From NCBI RefSeq assembly GCF_022808595.1, contig NZ_JAKUCN010000009.1, positions 1 to 64,000 of the forward strand: a stretch of DNA of 64,000 nt. The letters are read 5' to 3'. Source of the DNA: Microvirga solisilvae. GTDB taxonomy: Bacteria > Pseudomonadota > Alphaproteobacteria > Rhizobiales > Beijerinckiaceae. Within the stretch, counting starts at the first letter, position 1; each line of letters begins with the position of its first letter. The notes beneath the pieces are model-generated. The model saw only the letters and a list, made by a program, of their open reading frames with translations, ran no database searches and had not been told where the DNA came from. A program made the position numbers and the translations under genes. Shown here piece after piece: positions 55,101 through 62,776 of this stretch.

Positions 55101-55129
55101 TTGAGGAGCAAAACCGTGCCCGGGCGTAG
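52112..55129 (+). CDS. UvrD-type helicase fused to a C-terminal Fe-S PD-(D/E)XK nuclease
   Basis: The 1005-residue protein has SF1A helicase motifs: Q TPAQQAAI, I VACAGSGKTE (Lys29), Ia FTFTEHAANEL, II IVDEYQDVD, III VGDDDQALYGFRGA, IV NFRCTHAI, V VHAAKGLEWPVVF and VI LWYVALTRSAK. From about 700 a RecB/AddB-type nuclease follows: Cys717 in FWRCPFEYQL, Asp831 in GVVDLL, Asp851-x-Lys853 in IVDFKAHR, Gln in ERQLRLYA, and Cys957/Cys960/Cys966 in CPKCDFRSFC, the four-cysteine 4Fe-4S clasp of AddB and Cas4. It resembles AddA in plan but is a single chain with OLD, not AddB, as neighbour. Coupled on both sides by overlaps. Likely degrades or unwinds foreign DNA. Confidence 0.9.
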   Translation: MTSPTPAQQAAIEHKDGNLLIVACAGSGKTETISKRIARLVRAGTPKGSIVAFTFTEHAANELKARIRRHLDDLVPEEPSLGDMYVGTIHSFCLRILKELEPKYRNWEVMDEVRQAALISANFIRFEESGKGLGLDRLRTLTRTGTYWETVRKFTTTLNIMHQKGIRPEQIDDLRLREAVIRYEHLAYEAPNYFFDFNRIVDELINHLKSNPKHLDELRARFSHMIVDEYQDVDDRQEELIRLITEEGRAVRITAVGDDDQALYGFRGASVKNILTFEERYPDVTRIDMGDNFRCTHAIVEIADRAIRRVQQRLGKEMAARRWDSELGRPTERLAEPGDIQMHTFSSEDEEANWVADNIERLRGVVFEQKDGSRRALDYADMAVLLRSVKSSGTAFARALRARGIPVVVSGTKGLFGNDEIRLIQATFCLLARADFGMPDEEGQFRILTTIETREFIRETIQRLSVRQMPRASEGRFLAWIGAKLEELDKRGLQRELRGPRLAKRIYPQDIFQEMLQQLGSQEAEWTTDVLFNLGAFSSLLAQFEAVHQWVTPANLKGLCLFLGNWAASNADEGRLDEVVRLNSVQIMTVHAAKGLEWPVVFLPRVSSANFPSNRRSQGPETFLTPDIFNPREYAGGDDGERRLWYVALTRSAKFLYISSLDRPRKKPTEYFKEIHHEMVRRDGSDPTYRERDIPRPPDDANMLPTTFSDLTYFWRCPFEYQLRSLMGFSPGVGEQYGYGQQLHNILAEVHDRARAGTTVSVEDIEQLVQERFHLRYTQGPPLEALRDAAKRALKRYVSDNGPALTRAQAVEKPFELIDRDSGALITGVVDLLERANVPTGEHREAVGIVDFKAHRFRTLEEFSELRRSVERQLRLYATAVRYAFPYEPIEAAAQIITPDPPEHRLMEQGVSDRIPVEVSQALRDEALEEVREAVSGIKAGIEAQNFTRCGPQNGTCPKCDFRSFCRGYSEWKALNQSTPTPRTPGEEREAELDNIIEEQNRARA

Positions 55130-56693
55130 ACTCAATGATGTCGAGCGGCACCTGCTCACATTCTGGGAGAACCCACCGGCGAACTTCCATCGGCCTCTTC
55201 TGCGCCAGATAAGGATTGAAGCCGGGCCTGGGTTACGTGGAATCCAGCACCTAATAATTCCAATTCCATATCCGCTCACAGCTATATGCGGAAGGAACGG
55301 TGTCGGAAAGTCTACGGCCCTCGGACTTGCAGCTCTCTCATCCAAGCCACCAACTGGCTGGCAGTCTTACTGGGGCAATACACGCCCACGTCGGACTCCT
55401 GAAGCGAGGGCAGCATATACTTTCCGAGATTTCTTCCATCGCCGCCCCAATGATCCTCCGCTTGATGGACTAAGAATTGGTTGGATTCTTATGGAGAGAG
55501 GAAATGAGCTGGATATAGTTCACGAGCGTACAGGATCACGATGGGCAAGGGTTGCTGATCCTGGGAGACAGGCACCTGTCCAGCGCCTGCAGCGTGAAAT
55601 CGACTTCATACCAGTATCTCGGATACTGCCGCCCACGGAACTCTCTGCAATGCGCAGTACCTTTGGTGCTGCCGCTATTGCGCATAATGAGGTTCTTAAT
55701 GAGGATTCTCTGCTCAAGCTGTCATTCATACTTGGAAGAAGATATGACCAAGCAGAAACAGCGTACGCCCGCGGCCTAGGACTGCCTAAATGTCGGGCTG
55801 GCTCAGAGTACTCAGGCTTTGATATGGGCAGTGGCGAGTGCGCCCTGATTGTACTGCTATCCCGGTTGCAGCATATGCCGCCAGGTGGCCTGGTGATTAT
55901 CGAGGAATTGGAACTGGGATTACACGCGGAGGCACAAGCGAGGCTCGTAAAAGTTCTGCTCGAAATTTGTCGTGATCGGCGAATTCAGATTGTTTGCACA
56001 ACGCACTCCGAAACGGTTCTAGATACACTACCACGACAGGCCAGAGTACTTTTGCGTCGTTCAGGAACAAGCCATGAGGCAATTCGAGAGGTAAGCACCC
56101 GTTTTGCTATTCACGATATGGCAGGAGATTTACAGCCTGAGCTACTTATCTATACTGAGGATCAGCTCGCTTCGGTGCTTGTTGAAGAAGCACTTCCCGG
56201 TTCTCAACGCGCACGGATCAGGATTGCTGACGTTGGAAGCAATGCCACATTGGCTAGGCAGGCAGTTTCACATCTGCGGTCTGGCAATGCTCTCACTGCA
56301 TTAAGTGTATTCGACGGCGACTGCCGACCGGGCGATGTCCAAAGTTGGATCGGAGCTGAACGAGCCGAACGAGGCAACCTCAACCCAAACTGGATCATTC
56401 TGCCTGGTGATGGCACTCCTCCAGAGCCTTGGCTTCTTGAGCAATTTGGAACCGATGAGTATCTTACTGAACTAGCTACGGAGTTGAATTGCTCAGAGGC
56501 CGCCGCACTGGCGCATGTGCAGGCCATGAAGGTCCAGCTCGATGCACATGACTCATGCTATGAGCTTTCACGTCGAACAGGTCTCCAGCCTGATGATTGC
56601 AGGCGTCGTATAGTTAGAAGTGTTGTGCGACGACACCCTGCGCTCGATCCACTTCGCAACAGGATACGTGACCTCCTAGATCGCGGTGCTTAA
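55116..56693 (+). CDS. OLD-like AAA/ABC ATPase with TOPRIM-type C-terminal domain
   Basis: The 525-residue protein starts at GTG 55116, 7 nt after GAGGAG and overlapping the helicase end by 14 bp. N-terminal ABC-type ATPase: Walker A AICGRNGVGKSTALG (59-67), signature-like FDMGSGECA, Walker B GLVIIEELELGLHAEAQ and His switch IVCTTHSETVLD. The C-terminal part has Glu348 in LLIYTEDQ and Asp400-x-Asp402 in LSVFDGDCR, spaced as in the TOPRIM domain of OLD nucleases and GajA of the Gabija system. OLD proteins with an adjacent UvrD helicase are known antiphage modules. The TOPRIM assignment is by motif only. Confidence 0.82.
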   Translation: MPGRRLNDVERHLLTFWENPPANFHRPLLRQIRIEAGPGLRGIQHLIIPIPYPLTAICGRNGVGKSTALGLAALSSKPPTGWQSYWGNTRPRRTPEARAAYTFRDFFHRRPNDPPLDGLRIGWILMERGNELDIVHERTGSRWARVADPGRQAPVQRLQREIDFIPVSRILPPTELSAMRSTFGAAAIAHNEVLNEDSLLKLSFILGRRYDQAETAYARGLGLPKCRAGSEYSGFDMGSGECALIVLLSRLQHMPPGGLVIIEELELGLHAEAQARLVKVLLEICRDRRIQIVCTTHSETVLDTLPRQARVLLRRSGTSHEAIREVSTRFAIHDMAGDLQPELLIYTEDQLASVLVEEALPGSQRARIRIADVGSNATLARQAVSHLRSGNALTALSVFDGDCRPGDVQSWIGAERAERGNLNPNWIILPGDGTPPEPWLLEQFGTDEYLTELATELNCSEAAALAHVQAMKVQLDAHDSCYELSRRTGLQPDDCRRRIVRSVVRRHPALDPLRNRIRDLLDRGA

Positions 56694-56718
56694 GCATGAT
56701 TGGACACATGTAAGTTCA

Positions 56719-56841
56719 GTCACTGTCACCACAAGGTATACCCTGAGGTGACGTCACTTCGGGCGCTGAGTTTCACGTCACATCTGGGTTGACGCTGGCT
56801 ATTTGTGACATGTTACGGTCACCTATAAAGCCTGAAGTGAC
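56719..56841. promoter_or_regulatory. cluster of eight GTGAC/GTCAC boxes upstream of the serine recombinase
   Basis: GTCAC or its complement GTGAC starts at 56719, 56725, 56748, 56753, 56777, 56805, 56818 and 56837, eight times in 123 bp, including the palindrome GTGACGTCAC at 56748-56757. Chance expectation is well below one. The cluster ends 7 bp before the recombinase ATG. It may be a resolution/inversion site with subsites for recombinase dimers or an autoregulatory operator. 56694-56718 shows nothing else. Confidence 0.55.
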
Positions 56842-56847
56842 ACCCCC

Positions 56848-57399
56848 ATGGCCCGCATCGGTTACGCCCGCGTCAGCACCACCGACCAAGATCTCGACAC
56901 CCAGCTTACTAAGCTCAAAGCTGAGGGCTGCGAAGTCATCCGCTCCGAGAAGGTGTCAGCGGCAAGCCGCGAAGGTCGTACCGAACTGGCGACGATCCTC
57001 GACTTTCTGCGACCGGGTGATGAACTGGTAGTCACCCGCCTTGATCGCCTCGGTAGAGATACCCGCGACGTCCTTAACCTGATTCATGAATGCGAACAGA
57101 AGAAGGCCTTCGTCACCGTGATCGACCCGCATGTATCGACACGAGGCGAGATGGGACACCTTGTGCTGACCGTACTTGGCATGGTGGCTCAGATGGAGCG
57201 GCGCTTCATCAAGGAGCGGCAACGGGACGGCATTGAGAAAGCCAAAGCAGAAGGGATCTATAGCGGGGGCAAACGCCGCCTCGATCATGCAAAGGTGCTT
57301 GCTTTGCGCAAAGCAGGCCACGGCCCGTCAGCGATCGCAAAGGCCATAGGGTGTTCGCGTATGCAGGTTTATCGGATTCTAGACACCAGCTCGTCATAA
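56848..57399 (+). CDS. small serine recombinase (resolvase/invertase family)
   Basis: The 183-residue protein has the resolvase catalytic domain with Ser10 in GYARVSTTDQDLDTQ, the arginines of VVTRLDRLGRDTRD near 68, the long E helix (GHLVLTVLGMVAQMERRFIKERQRDGIEKAK) and a C-terminal helix-turn-helix (GPSAIAKAIGCSRMQVYRIL). This is the layout of Tn3-type resolvases and Hin/Gin invertases. Its GC is higher than that of the defence genes, so it may have a separate origin. The GTGAC-box cluster directly upstream is its likely binding site. No transposase is near. Confidence 0.92.
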   Translation: MARIGYARVSTTDQDLDTQLTKLKAEGCEVIRSEKVSAASREGRTELATILDFLRPGDELVVTRLDRLGRDTRDVLNLIHECEQKKAFVTVIDPHVSTRGEMGHLVLTVLGMVAQMERRFIKERQRDGIEKAKAEGIYSGGKRRLDHAKVLALRKAGHGPSAIAKAIGCSRMQVYRILDTSSS

Positions 57400-57400
57400 A

Positions 57401-57430
57401 AATGGCGGGCGTATGAGCCCGCCATTAAAG
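57401..57430. terminator. bidirectional terminator between recombinase and RTX gene
   Basis: Perfect 10-bp stem AATGGCGGGC-GTATGA-GCCCGCCATT, preceded by AAAAA and followed by AAAG, so a T tract exists on the minus strand. It begins two bases after the recombinase stop and ends the RTX transcript. Confidence 0.8.
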
Positions 57431-57450
57431 CCTCTTCCCCTGTCTTGATA

Positions 57451-60400
57451 TCACGCCACAAAGCGGAAATCGTCGGCGCTTGCGCTGGATAGCATCACAC
57501 TCTTCAGGACGGACGAGGAGTTGTCATTCTGATAGGTGAAAGTCTTTGGGCTGCTCGCCTCGTCTATCTCAACACGCAGTCTAGTTGCTCCATCAATGAT
57601 CTGACCTGCCATCGTCACAGCAATATCGGCGCTCGGGCTGGTAGGTGAAGGGCCACCATATTCATCAGAGATGTCATCGAAAGCGAAGGCAAGCTCGTCT
57701 TCCAAACTTGAGAGGGGATCAGCCGATACATCGATTTCCAGCTTATCCTCGAGTTCGTCTACTGGAGGCTTAACAGCGGGCACCATGAGGCGACCGTCCC
57801 AATAGACCAGTACGGTATACCCATCATCGTGAAGATATGCCTCCGATGCAAGGGTGCCGTCGGCGTACCATTGATAATAGTACTCCTTCCAAACGTGTTC
57901 ATTGAAGACATCATACTTTGCTCTAGAGCGGTGCCCTGCGTCGTAAGTGACATCCTCAAGGATCTTCTCGCCAGCCCGATAATGCCTTTCAATTAAGCTC
58001 CAGTCGTTGCCAGTCGTATAATCCCAATCCCACTTGCGAGTCGTGCCGTCATCCCAATTCGCAGTCCTGGAATCCGAACGCCCAGAAGCATCGTAGTTGG
58101 TCACACGCGATGTCCAAGCAGACTCGTCGAAAGGATCCCATTCCGACACCTTTTTGGTCTTATTGTCGTAGGTGATCGTTTCCTTAATCCTTTTATCCTT
58201 GACGTAAGAATTGTGTTTCTTCGACCATCCAGCTCCCGAGTAATCGGTTTCCCAGATATCTAGCTGATCAACATTCTTGAAGGACTCGTAATAGAGGCGG
58301 CCCTTATTATCGTACTTCCAGGTCTCGATCATATCGTTGACGGCCTTGCTGCCTTCATATCGCCAGGTCCAAGCCGTCCTGGTATATGAGCCATCGTCGT
58401 ACACGTACTTCTGATTGGCGAGATTGCCTGCGAAGTCATACTCCTGCCAATAACTCGACCACACTGCGCTGTCGTAGTTCCAGGCCCAGACCTGACGCGC
58501 TAAACCGCTGTCGTACTTGTACTCCTGCCATGTTTGCTTTCCGTCCTCATTGAACCGGAACTCACGCTGGCTCCACTCTTCGCCAGCATCGTCCCATTCC
58601 CTGAGAGTGTATGCGAGCTTGTTGTACGAGTCCTTCTGCCAAGTTATCCCACCGGATGCGCTGTAACGCGTCTCACGGGCAGACCAGGTTGTTCCGCTGT
58701 AATCCCACTCGAAGATCGTCTTGGCGTTAGAGTCATAAATGTATCTCTCCCAGGTTGGGCGCTCAAAGCGATCCTGCCGTAGCTCGTGCTCCTTCCAAGC
58801 CTCAGCTCCAAAATCCCACCTCTTCGTGATGATGTGCCCGCCGTAGGTGGCGTCTGATGCATCATCATAGACAGTCCTCTCAAACGTCATGCGAGCGCCA
58901 TCGAAGAGCTGCTCACGTTCTGTCCAAACGTACCTGTTGAGGTAATCCTTCTCCAAGACGCGGCGGGTACCATTATCGTACAGATACTCCTCCCAAAGAG
59001 ACCGCCCTAAAATATCATAGCGAACCGTATACCTTTGCCACTCGACAGCACTGCCGTAATCCCACTGACGCTCGATTAGCTTATTGCCTGCCTCATCGAA
59101 TTCAATCTGATGGGATTCACGCTTACTGGCATCAAACAGGGTCTCACGCTGCCACCACGGACCACTTCCGTCTCGATCCCATTCGAGCACCTTCCGTGTG
59201 TTATCATCATAGTCGAAGAGCTGCCGGACCAAGCGAGCCTTGGCATCATAGGTATGGATGTAGGACAGCCACGTCTGTGAATTGTCGGTATCCCAGGCGT
59301 AGACTTCACGGGATCCGTCATGCCTGAAGACCGTTTCGCTGAGTTTAGCCCCAGTCAGATCATGGTGGGTGACATAGGCATCCCACTTTGAAGGATCTGC
59401 CGTAGAAACTTTCCAGGAAATCCTTGTCCGGGAGGTATCGCTATTCTCGACATTCCAAGCCATCTCAGCGTCTGTCCCGATGAGATAATCGAGTTCGGAC
59501 GAGTGCATCTCGCCATCGCTGAAGCGGAATCGCTCAATACTGGCGAGATCAGTGCCATCAGGGGAGCCCGTCCGTAGATCGACAATGGAGTACCTGCCGA
59601 TGGCCGCGTTGTATCGAATTTCATAGTCTAGTCGGCGGCCTGACAAAACAATCGTATCGATTCCGTCACCACCGTCGAGATAGTCCACGCCCGGCCCGCC
59701 GATGAGGATATCGTTTCCGGATCCGCCAAAGAGCTGATCGTGACCGGATCCACCATCAAGGGTATCGTTGCCATCACCACCCGTGAGCTTATCGTCTCCA
59801 TCGCCGCCCTCAAGGCGGTCATCGCCCTCTTCGCCTTCGAGGATGTCGGAACCTCCACCGCCCGACAGTTGGTCGCTGCCAAGCCCGCCCCAGATTCTGT
59901 CGGAGCCATCCTCTCCCTCGAGCACATCACTACCGGAACCGCCAATGAGTTGATCGGCTCCTAAACCTCCTCGCAGGGTATCGTCTCCCTCGGCGCCAGC
60001 GAGATAATCCTTACCGTCGCCACCGGACAGCAGATCATGTCCTTCGCCACCCTGCATGGTGTCGTTGCCGTCACTGCCGGAGAGAGTATCGTCTCCTATT
60101 CCGCCATGAAGCTGATCGTTGCCGGAGCCACCAACAAGACGGTCATCGCCACCATCACCGACGAGGGTATCGTTGCCGTCGTCTCCATTGAGGAGGTCAT
60201 GACCTTCGCCACCGTCAAGCTGATCATTGCCCTCGTCTCCGGTCATTTCATCGTCACCGGAGCCCCCAATCAGCACGTCATCGCCTGCACCGCCCGACAG
60301 GGTGTCGCTGTCGGCTCCGCCGTCAAGGGAGTCGCTGCCCAGTTCACCAGAAATAGAATCCGCCCCCGAGCCCCCGATCAGCGTGTCCTTCCCGTCACCA

Positions 60401-62748
60401 CCAGAAAGAACGTCATCACCATTCTCTCCTTCGAGGCGGTCAATATCACCGCCTCCCAGAAGTGTATCGTTGCCCTCACCGCCGGTCAGACTGTCTCGGC
60501 CGTTTCCGCCGTCGAGCCTGTCATGGCCTTCTCCACCAGAGAGGACATCGTCATGGTCGCCACCAGAGAGCCAGTCGTCGCCGTCGCCGCCAAAGAGCTT
60601 GTCGATGCCCGCTGCGCCTAGGAGCGTGTCATCGCCGGTTCCACCCGTCAGGTCGTCATCGCCCTCACCGCCGTCAAGGCGGTCATCGCCATCGTCACCT
60701 AACAGGCGGTCATCACCTTCGTTACCGTTGAGACGATCATTACCTGCGCCGCCATAGAGCTTGTCGGAACCGCTGCCGCCGATCAGGCTATCATTGCCCT
60801 CATCGCCAAAAAGGATATCCTCGCCATTACCCGCAGAGAGCGTATCGTTGCCTCGCCCGCCACGGAGTTGGTCGTCACCGTTGTCACCTGAGAGACTATC
60901 GTTTCCGGCGTCACCATAGAGCTTGTCGTTGTCGTCACCTCCGCGCAGTGTATCATTCCCAGCACCGCCGTAGAAAGCATCATGACCAGACTTCCCTTCA
61001 AGGAAGGTTTTCTCCGCTCCTCCCTTGTAGGTGTTGTTCTTATGATTCCCGCTGAAATGTAGACTTTTAAGCTTCTGCACTGCGTCGAACAGCATGTGGA
61101 TATACTGCCCTTGCGACCATACCTCGTAGCCAATGATCTTTCCCTTAGCTGTCTGATGATAAATCGTCGATAGACCTCCTTTCGACGTGTAGGAGGCCGT
61201 CAGACGCGTTCCATCCTTTTGCTTCAGAACAGATTTTTCATAGCCTTTCTTGCCTAGTTCGAGAGCCGTTTTGCGACCACCTGTACCAACGTACCAATTA
61301 TAAACAGTGCCATCGCCGAGATCGACGTCAACACCGTTCTTAGTCACTGTTGTAGATGCGTTCTTGCTACCGATGGCGAAAACAACATCTGCAACCGTGA
61401 CAGACTTTCCATATTTTGTAATAGTTTTGTTGGTACCGTTGATCCTACTGCCATCGGCAAGCCACTTTTTCTTGTGATTGTGTGTAAGTGGGATATAGGT
61501 GATCCCAAGCTGCTCAAGCGTCTTCAGCTCGCCTTTGTCTGAGACTGCATCTCCGTCGGCATCGACCCAGATCCGGAAGCTCTTGAAGTACTTATCAGCA
61601 GCAGACAGCTTACCATCGCGATTAGTATCGAAGAATGCGCGAACAGCATCCATATCGCTCCTCGTTCCTCGCGCCCAGCGCGAGAAAACGAATTCATCCG
61701 CCTGATTGATGACTCCGTCGGGATTAATGCGGCCATTCTTGTCGAGGTCGATGACGAGCATACCATCACCTCCTCCGACCCAAGCCGTTCTGCCTACTTT
61801 GCCGTCGCCGTTATAATCGAAATACGTGTTCGATTGTTTGAGTTGGATAATATCGATGCCATCACCATCCAAATCAAGAAAGATCGGAGATACGTAAGCA
61901 GTCTCAGGATCAGGAGCGTTATAATCACCGCTATATGGATCACCCCCAAAGCCGCCTTGGGTATAACCACCGTTTTCATTATCCCTTCCAGCATATGGGT
62001 CACCGCCCCATCCATCAGAATTATACTCGGGATTCCCATGGTGCGAAGGACTATCATCGCCTAAGTTATCGTTGTAATTCCCCCCATAGCTGTCCGTCCC
62101 GCTCCCGCCTTTGATGCCGCCATCTGGCCTATTGTCATTTGAGCGATCATCTTTATTGGGCGATTTTGAGCCACCGCCTGGTCCAGGACTATCGCCGGAG
62201 CTGCCCCCTCCGCCATGTGACGCCCCTGTGTCAGAGCGAGTATTTGGCCCAGGACTATTCTTGGATGAGTCAGGTTTATTAGTATCAGCAGGCTGCGCGG
62301 GAAGTCCTTTAAGATAATCCTTTGTGAAATTTTCGACCGCCTCGGATACAAACCAAGATCCTATACCTCCAACTATAACAGAGCCTGCCGCAATTACGCC
62401 CATAGTTGTTGCAGTTATAACTCCGGCGCCTACCAATAGAGGGCCGCCTACAGCGACTGCAGCACCGATACCTGCGACAAGAGCCATTCCAGCCAGTACA
62501 CCAGCAGCAGCAGACCCAGCTCCAACTACTCCATCCTCTTTGTATCCGAGGCCGACTTGAGCGAGAGAACCTATAGGTCCCAGTGCTTTTCCAACGCCTC
62601 TAAGCCCCCTTGCGACTGAAGCATCAACCGAATTGCCAAAACGCTCCAATACCTCTGCGGCAAAGTTGTGCAGCGTGTCAGTCAGAGTCTGAGTTTTATC
62701 AAGAGTGTTTTTTACTGCCCCAGTACTGGGGGTGCGTTCCTGACTCAT
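57451..62748 (-). CDS. giant RTX calcium-binding protein, probable type I secretion substrate
   Basis: The 1765-residue protein has these parts in order: helical N-terminus (1-70); a glycine/alanine-rich hydrophobic stretch with two or three membrane-spanning-length segments (about 75-135); a disordered Gly/Ser/Asn/Pro linker (about 165-285); an FrpC-like module with EF-hand-type loops (FLDLDGDGID, FDYNGDGKVG, DLDKNGRINPDG, DTNRDGKLSA, DADGDAVSDKGE, about 290-410); 49 RTX nonapeptides (about 590-1030); a short IERFRFSDGEMHSSELD bridge; 14 copies of a ~37-residue Trp/Tyr/Asp repeat (about 1120-1655); and a C-terminus ending DDFRFVA, of the acidic-hydrophobic type used as type I signals. Likely an exported adhesin, toxin or matrix protein. 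GAGG precedes the ATG. No secretion genes are in view. Confidence 0.88.
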   Translation of the reverse strand: MSQERTPSTGAVKNTLDKTQTLTDTLHNFAAEVLERFGNSVDASVARGLRGVGKALGPIGSLAQVGLGYKEDGVVGAGSAAAGVLAGMALVAGIGAAVAVGGPLLVGAGVITATTMGVIAAGSVIVGGIGSWFVSEAVENFTKDYLKGLPAQPADTNKPDSSKNSPGPNTRSDTGASHGGGGSSGDSPGPGGGSKSPNKDDRSNDNRPDGGIKGGSGTDSYGGNYNDNLGDDSPSHHGNPEYNSDGWGGDPYAGRDNENGGYTQGGFGGDPYSGDYNAPDPETAYVSPIFLDLDGDGIDIIQLKQSNTYFDYNGDGKVGRTAWVGGGDGMLVIDLDKNGRINPDGVINQADEFVFSRWARGTRSDMDAVRAFFDTNRDGKLSAADKYFKSFRIWVDADGDAVSDKGELKTLEQLGITYIPLTHNHKKKWLADGSRINGTNKTITKYGKSVTVADVVFAIGSKNASTTVTKNGVDVDLGDGTVYNWYVGTGGRKTALELGKKGYEKSVLKQKDGTRLTASYTSKGGLSTIYHQTAKGKIIGYEVWSQGQYIHMLFDAVQKLKSLHFSGNHKNNTYKGGAEKTFLEGKSGHDAFYGGAGNDTLRGGDDNDKLYGDAGNDSLSGDNGDDQLRGGRGNDTLSAGNGEDILFGDEGNDSLIGGSGSDKLYGGAGNDRLNGNEGDDRLLGDDGDDRLDGGEGDDDLTGGTGDDTLLGAAGIDKLFGGDGDDWLSGGDHDDVLSGGEGHDRLDGGNGRDSLTGGEGNDTLLGGGDIDRLEGENGDDVLSGGDGKDTLIGGSGADSISGELGSDSLDGGADSDTLSGGAGDDVLIGGSGDDEMTGDEGNDQLDGGEGHDLLNGDDGNDTLVGDGGDDRLVGGSGNDQLHGGIGDDTLSGSDGNDTMQGGEGHDLLSGGDGKDYLAGAEGDDTLRGGLGADQLIGGSGSDVLEGEDGSDRIWGGLGSDQLSGGGGSDILEGEEGDDRLEGGDGDDKLTGGDGNDTLDGGSGHDQLFGGSGNDILIGGPGVDYLDGGDGIDTIVLSGRRLDYEIRYNAAIGRYSIVDLRTGSPDGTDLASIERFRFSDGEMHSSELDYLIGTDAEMAWNVENSDTSRTRISWKVSTADPSKWDAYVTHHDLTGAKLSETVFRHDGSREVYAWDTDNSQTWLSYIHTYDAKARLVRQLFDYDDNTRKVLEWDRDGSGPWWQRETLFDASKRESHQIEFDEAGNKLIERQWDYGSAVEWQRYTVRYDILGRSLWEEYLYDNGTRRVLEKDYLNRYVWTEREQLFDGARMTFERTVYDDASDATYGGHIITKRWDFGAEAWKEHELRQDRFERPTWERYIYDSNAKTIFEWDYSGTTWSARETRYSASGGITWQKDSYNKLAYTLREWDDAGEEWSQREFRFNEDGKQTWQEYKYDSGLARQVWAWNYDSAVWSSYWQEYDFAGNLANQKYVYDDGSYTRTAWTWRYEGSKAVNDMIETWKYDNKGRLYYESFKNVDQLDIWETDYSGAGWSKKHNSYVKDKRIKETITYDNKTKKVSEWDPFDESAWTSRVTNYDASGRSDSRTANWDDGTTRKWDWDYTTGNDWSLIERHYRAGEKILEDVTYDAGHRSRAKYDVFNEHVWKEYYYQWYADGTLASEAYLHDDGYTVLVYWDGRLMVPAVKPPVDELEDKLEIDVSADPLSSLEDELAFAFDDISDEYGGPSPTSPSADIAVTMAGQIIDGATRLRVEIDEASSPKTFTYQNDNSSSVLKSVMLSSASADDFRFVA
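57786..59395 (-). repeat. 14 tandem ~37-residue Trp/Tyr/Asp repeats in the RTX protein
   Basis: Each unit follows the pattern W-S-x-R-E-T-x-Y-D-x-x-G-R, then a turn, x-E-x-Y-x-Y-D-D-G-T, then x-x-x-E-W-D-Y-x-x-x-x before the next Trp. Units are 36-44 residues and diverged, so copies are old. The pattern recalls the YD repeats of Rhs/Tc toxins in rhythm but the sequence differs (central EWDY instead of the GxxxxxYDxxGR core). Boundaries are approximate. Confidence 0.7.
59656..60980 (-). repeat. 49 RTX nonapeptide units
   Basis: Uninterrupted GGxGxDxLx nonapeptides (for example GGAGNDTLR, GDEGNDSLI, GGSGSDKLY). Each pair forms a turn of a calcium-filled parallel beta-roll. Calcium makes such domains fold after export. 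At DNA level the 27-bp period is visible but units differ, so it is not a recent expansion. Confidence 0.93.
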
Positions 62749-62776
62749 AAGTTTGCCCTCTATTCAACAATGTTGC

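Larger units (their letters stand above)
48969..57430. mobile_element. candidate defence island inserted next to tRNA-Ser
   Basis: Starting right after the tRNA, GC content drops visibly, third positions become AT-rich, intergenic gaps lengthen and the palindromic repeats seen elsewhere disappear. The contents are restriction/defence genes plus a serine recombinase. I found no second copy of the tRNA 3' end to the right within the window and no tyrosine integrase, so the right boundary is uncertain; the serine recombinase itself is closer to host GC. The RTX locus further right may or may not belong to the same insertion. Confidence 0.45.

Noticed and set aside
54936..55115. An upstream ATG for the OLD-like gene inside the helicase gene
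   Set aside because: It lacks a ribosome-binding site and reads the Fe-S cysteine region of the helicase out of frame; GTG 55116 follows GAGGAG at 7 nt.
51042..56693. Direct assignment of the cluster as Gabija, DISARM or AddAB
   Set aside because: Gabija lacks the nuclease-fused long helicase and the methyltransferase; DISARM needs DrmA/B/C proteins, not seen here; AddAB lacks an OLD partner. Only relationship to these is claimed.
59656..60980. Regular short repeats suggestive of a CRISPR or satellite array
   Set aside because: The period is 27 bp and in frame with RTX nonapeptides; there are no conserved repeats separated by unique spacers and no cas genes.
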